Assembly (NCBI RefSeq): GCF_003955665.1
Contig: NZ_RXHU01000054.1
Span: forward strand, 124,001-188,000
Length of the DNA stretch: 64,000 nt
Reading direction: 5' to 3'
From: Paenibacillus whitsoniae
Lineage (GTDB): Bacteria; Bacillota; Bacilli; Paenibacillales; NBRC-103111
Shown here: positions 61,590-64,000 of the stretch, piece by piece
Position numbering within the stretch: position 1 is the first letter of the stretch
Layout of the letters: each line of letters starts with the position of its first letter
Notes under the pieces: generated by a model
Told to the model about the DNA's origin: nothing
Seen by the model: only the letters and a program-made list of their open reading frames with translations
Databases searched by the model: none
Translations under genes and position numbers: made by a program

Positions 61590-62249
61590 ATGAAACCAAT
61601 TTATCAATATGACGTTCAATTACCAGCTCAAATGGACCCGGACAAGAAATATCCGGTCGTTTTTACCCTGCATGGCAAAGGCTCTAATGAAAAGAATATG
61701 TTCGGTTTGGTCGCTCCTTTGGCGGAGGATTTCATCATAATCGGTATTCGCGGCAACTTACCTCTTGGAGCGGGTTACCAGTATTACGATTTGAAGAGTC
61801 TGGGCAATCCTATCCGCGAGATGTTTGACGAAGCGGTTAAACAACTAGAAGCATTCATAAACGATGCGACGGAGAAGTATCCAATCGATCCAGATAAAAG
61901 GTATGTGCTTGGCTTTAGCCAAGGTGCAATTTTATCGATGACACTTGCGCTTACGATGGGAGATGAATTGAAGGGGATCGTTGCGCTGAACGGGTACGTT
62001 CCTGACTTTGTGAAGGCGGAGTATTCACTGCGAAGTGTGAAAGAAGTATCGGTATTTATTTCCCATGGCGAGTATGATTCCATTTTCCCGGTTCGGATCG
62101 GTCATGAGACGGGGGCGTATTTCAAGGAGCAGACGTCGCGTCTAACATTTAAACTATATCCTACTGACCACGGCGTATCCGAAGAGAACCAGTTTGATTT
62201 TCTGAATTGGCTAAAGCAGAATGCTGGTTTGACAATAATTAAGGAGTGA
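61590..62249 (+). CDS. Carboxylesterase/phospholipase-type alpha/beta hydrolase
   Basis: A 219-residue hydrolase. The catalytic triad is S110 in GFSQG, D163 in HGEYDSIFPV and H194 in TDHGVSEEN. The oxyanion region is TLHGKGSNEKNM. No signal peptide, so cytoplasmic. The ATG was chosen because AGGAGG lies 7 bases upstream. Its 3' end carries the ribosome site of the ring-opening dioxygenase gene. The pairing recalls MhqD with MhqO in B. subtilis quinone and catechol detoxification. Substrate is inferred only. Confidence 0.9.
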   Translation: MKPIYQYDVQLPAQMDPDKKYPVVFTLHGKGSNEKNMFGLVAPLAEDFIIIGIRGNLPLGAGYQYYDLKSLGNPIREMFDEAVKQLEAFINDATEKYPIDPDKRYVLGFSQGAILSMTLALTMGDELKGIVALNGYVPDFVKAEYSLRSVKEVSVFISHGEYDSIFPVRIGHETGAYFKEQTSRLTFKLYPTDHGVSEENQFDFLNWLKQNAGLTIIKE

Positions 62250-62257
62250 AAAGCGAT

Positions 62258-63028
62258 ATGATGCCTGCCTATTTTTTCGCGCATGGCGCGCCGTCGATCG
62301 TGATTGAGGATAACGACTACACACAACTGTTAAAGAATTTTAAGGACCATACACCTAGACCGAAAGCAATCGTGCTCTTTAGCGCTCACTGGGAAGAGTC
62401 GGTACAGACGGTCAGCGCTGCTGAAACGTATGAAACCATTTATGATTTTGGCGGGTTTCAGGATGAGCTTTACAAGATGACCTATCCGGCCAAGAGCGAT
62501 CGTTCTCTAAGTGAACATGTTCGAGCGCTGTTTGAAAAGCAAGGCATACAGAGCGTTCTGGATGAGCGTAGAGGACTTGACCACGGGGCTTGGGCGGTTT
62601 TGAAGCTGCTTTATCCGGACGCAGATATCCCGGTTGTCGCTCTGTCCGTGAATCGTCATCTAAGTAACGAACAGCAATATGAAATTGGCAAAGCGTTGGC
62701 TGAACTGAGGGAACAGGATATGCTCATTATCGGAAGCGGAGGAACCGTCCACAATTTAAGAAAATTGAAGTGGCAGTCGGAAGGAAACGACGAGTGGGCT
62801 GAGCAGTTCGATAACTGGCTGCAGAAAAAGCTTGAGTCATGGGATACAGAGGCGCTATTTCAATATCATGAACAGGCTCCATATGCTCAAGAGGCCGTGC
62901 CGACGAATGAACATTTTATACCGTTGCTTCTCGCAATGGGAGCTGGTGACGCTAATCGTCAGGCAAAGCTGCTTCACCGCAGCTATCAATACGGTAATTT
63001 AAGTTTAAGCTGTTGGCAATTTAACTAA
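62258..63028 (+). CDS. Extradiol ring-cleavage dioxygenase (DODA/LigB type)
   Basis: A 256-residue non-heme metal dioxygenase opening aromatic diols. Metal and catalytic histidines sit in FFAHGAPS, LFSAHWEES, LDHGAWAVL and GTVHNL. Length and motif order match 4,5-DOPA extradiol dioxygenases (YgiD family). AAGGAG inside the end of the esterase gene serves its ATG, so the two are translationally linked. With the esterase and XRE regulator it suggests a response to catechols or quinones. Confidence 0.9.
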   Translation: MMPAYFFAHGAPSIVIEDNDYTQLLKNFKDHTPRPKAIVLFSAHWEESVQTVSAAETYETIYDFGGFQDELYKMTYPAKSDRSLSEHVRALFEKQGIQSVLDERRGLDHGAWAVLKLLYPDADIPVVALSVNRHLSNEQQYEIGKALAELREQDMLIIGSGGTVHNLRKLKWQSEGNDEWAEQFDNWLQKKLESWDTEALFQYHEQAPYAQEAVPTNEHFIPLLLAMGAGDANRQAKLLHRSYQYGNLSLSCWQFN

Positions 63029-63056
63029 TGAAGATAAATGAAAGAGGGCGGATCGG

Positions 63057-64000
63057 ATGAAATCCGCTGGTAAAGCGGCAATGGATAGGATAATCATATT
63101 CTCCATTGCTGCAGTTTATATTGTACAGCAGCTGACGCATCTGGAGATGCTTAAGCTTGTGGTGGGATGCCTTGTCCTTGTGGCAATCGTTTTATTGTTG
63201 CCGAATCTTAAGGGGGTAACCTTCTGGCTTACTGTATCCTTTATGGTTGCTGGGACTATCCTCATGTTCATTCAAAAAGTGGAGGCGTCCTTATGGTTCG
63301 AGTCTGCAGGAATAAATGTAACGATCGTAACGCTATTTATATTCGCGCCACTGTTCGGGATTCCGGTTAGGATTCCCGAGTATGTTGAGGCTCAGCGTTA
63401 TTCATAGGAACACAATTTCTTACACAAATGATGGGTGTGTTTATCAACGTCGGTTCGATCCCTGTAGTACATCAAATGGTTTTTGTAAAGCCACAACCCG
63501 GTATGTCGCGGCTGCTTGCCAATGCGTTAAACAGGGGATTTGCGGGGGCGATCCTATGGTCGCCGTATTTCGCCGCGATGACACTGGTGACCTCGTCGCT
63601 TAAATTGCCTTGGTCGTCCGTTCTTCCTTATATGCTCGGATTAGCTGTCCTAAGCCTTATCCTGAGTTTGGCGGTTGATTTCCAAGAAATGCGGGGAGTT
63701 GAAAAGATTCAAACACAACAGGAGCCGACTAAGAATCAGGGAAGTTTGGTTTTTCCGATAGGGCTTGGCCTATATTTATTATCTGCAATAATCGCTATAT
63801 TCGTATTGGAGCGTTTGGTCGAGCTGCCGATGGTGCTGTTAATTTGTATAGCTGCAGTAGTATTCCCGCTAATTTGGTGTATGGTTAAGGGAGCGATGGC
63901 CGTATACAGGCAAGGGTTGAAAAATCATGTTGCCGTCACGTTACCAGCCTTGCAGAAGGAAATCACATTGTTCTTAGCTGCCGGTTTCTTTAGTGGTTCT
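63057..64000 (+). pseudogene. Multi-helix permease-like protein, frameshifted and cut by window end
   Basis: An ATG at 63057 behind GAGGGCGG opens a hydrophobic protein with four helices up to RIPEYVEA. The frame then stops at 63405-63407. A second frame, starting near 63395 (ALFIGTQFLTQMMGVFI) and running to the window edge, continues the same kind of membrane protein (NRGFAGAILWSPYFAAM, PIGLGLYLLSAIIAIFVL). A one-base loss or two-base gain near 63390 would join them. I cannot name the family. It follows the dioxygenase gene and may be its transport partner. A sequencing error is possible. Confidence 0.65.

Overview
The window looks like chromosomal DNA from a spore-forming Gram-positive bacterium of the Paenibacillus type. 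It carries a GerA-type germinant receptor operon beside sigK, an S-layer-homology (SLH) anchored exoenzyme, YesM/YesN-type two-component systems, LplA/LplB/YtcP-type sugar ABC importers, and strong AGGAGG ribosome sites with frequent TTG and GTG starts. No rRNA, tRNA, CRISPR array, phage module or intact transposase was seen. Everything here is read by eye from sequence; family names rest on motif recognition.

Layout. 1-2 kb: two secreted Ala/Gln-rich coiled-coil proteins and a type I signal peptidase. 2-6 kb: a LuxR-type response regulator facing a histidine kinase, a receiver-only regulator and a degenerate HD-GYP membrane protein. 6-15 kb: DeoR regulator, aldo/keto reductase and Gfo/Idh oxidoreductase, AraC regulator, glycosyltransferase, an 800-residue HAD protein, a YjdF-like membrane protein and a frameshifted lactonase. 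15-15.8 kb: a gene-free stretch with two families of small palindromes. 15.8-22 kb: MarR-MFS pair, an unknown protein, a LytTR protein with a perfect cre site, a FAD-dependent dehydrogenase behind a guanine-class riboswitch, a LacI regulator and a YvbH-like protein.

22.3-38.1 kb is a glucan-use locus. It has a secreted beta-helix protein with a discoidin domain, a GH16 beta-1,3-glucanase with a nearly identical discoidin domain, a sugar ABC importer, a YesM/YesN two-component system, and a 1709-residue SLH-anchored paralogue of the first beta-helix protein. Two promoters in the locus share GTCAAA direct repeats spaced about two helical turns. cre sites lie before both beta-helix genes.

38.3-43.3 kb holds gerA-, gerB- and gerC-type genes with a 72-residue D subunit, followed by a complete sigK. 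From 43.3 to 60.3 kb lies a more AT-rich segment. It holds an IS66 wreck, a deleted nagA, a one-component AraC regulator, an LplB/YtcP/LplA-type importer, and two huge secreted beta-helix proteins whose Asp and Asp-Asp motifs resemble GH87 alpha-1,3-glucanases. The segment ends in a second, truncated and frameshifted copy of the 3' third of sigK, so it is bracketed by sigK sequence, as in a skin-like insertion. 60.8-64 kb: XRE-cupin regulator divergent from an esterase, an extradiol dioxygenase and a frameshifted permease cut by the window edge.

Taken together, the beta-1,3-glucanase locus, the putative alpha-1,3-glucanases and the nagA remnant suggest attack on fungal cell walls. That reading is an inference.
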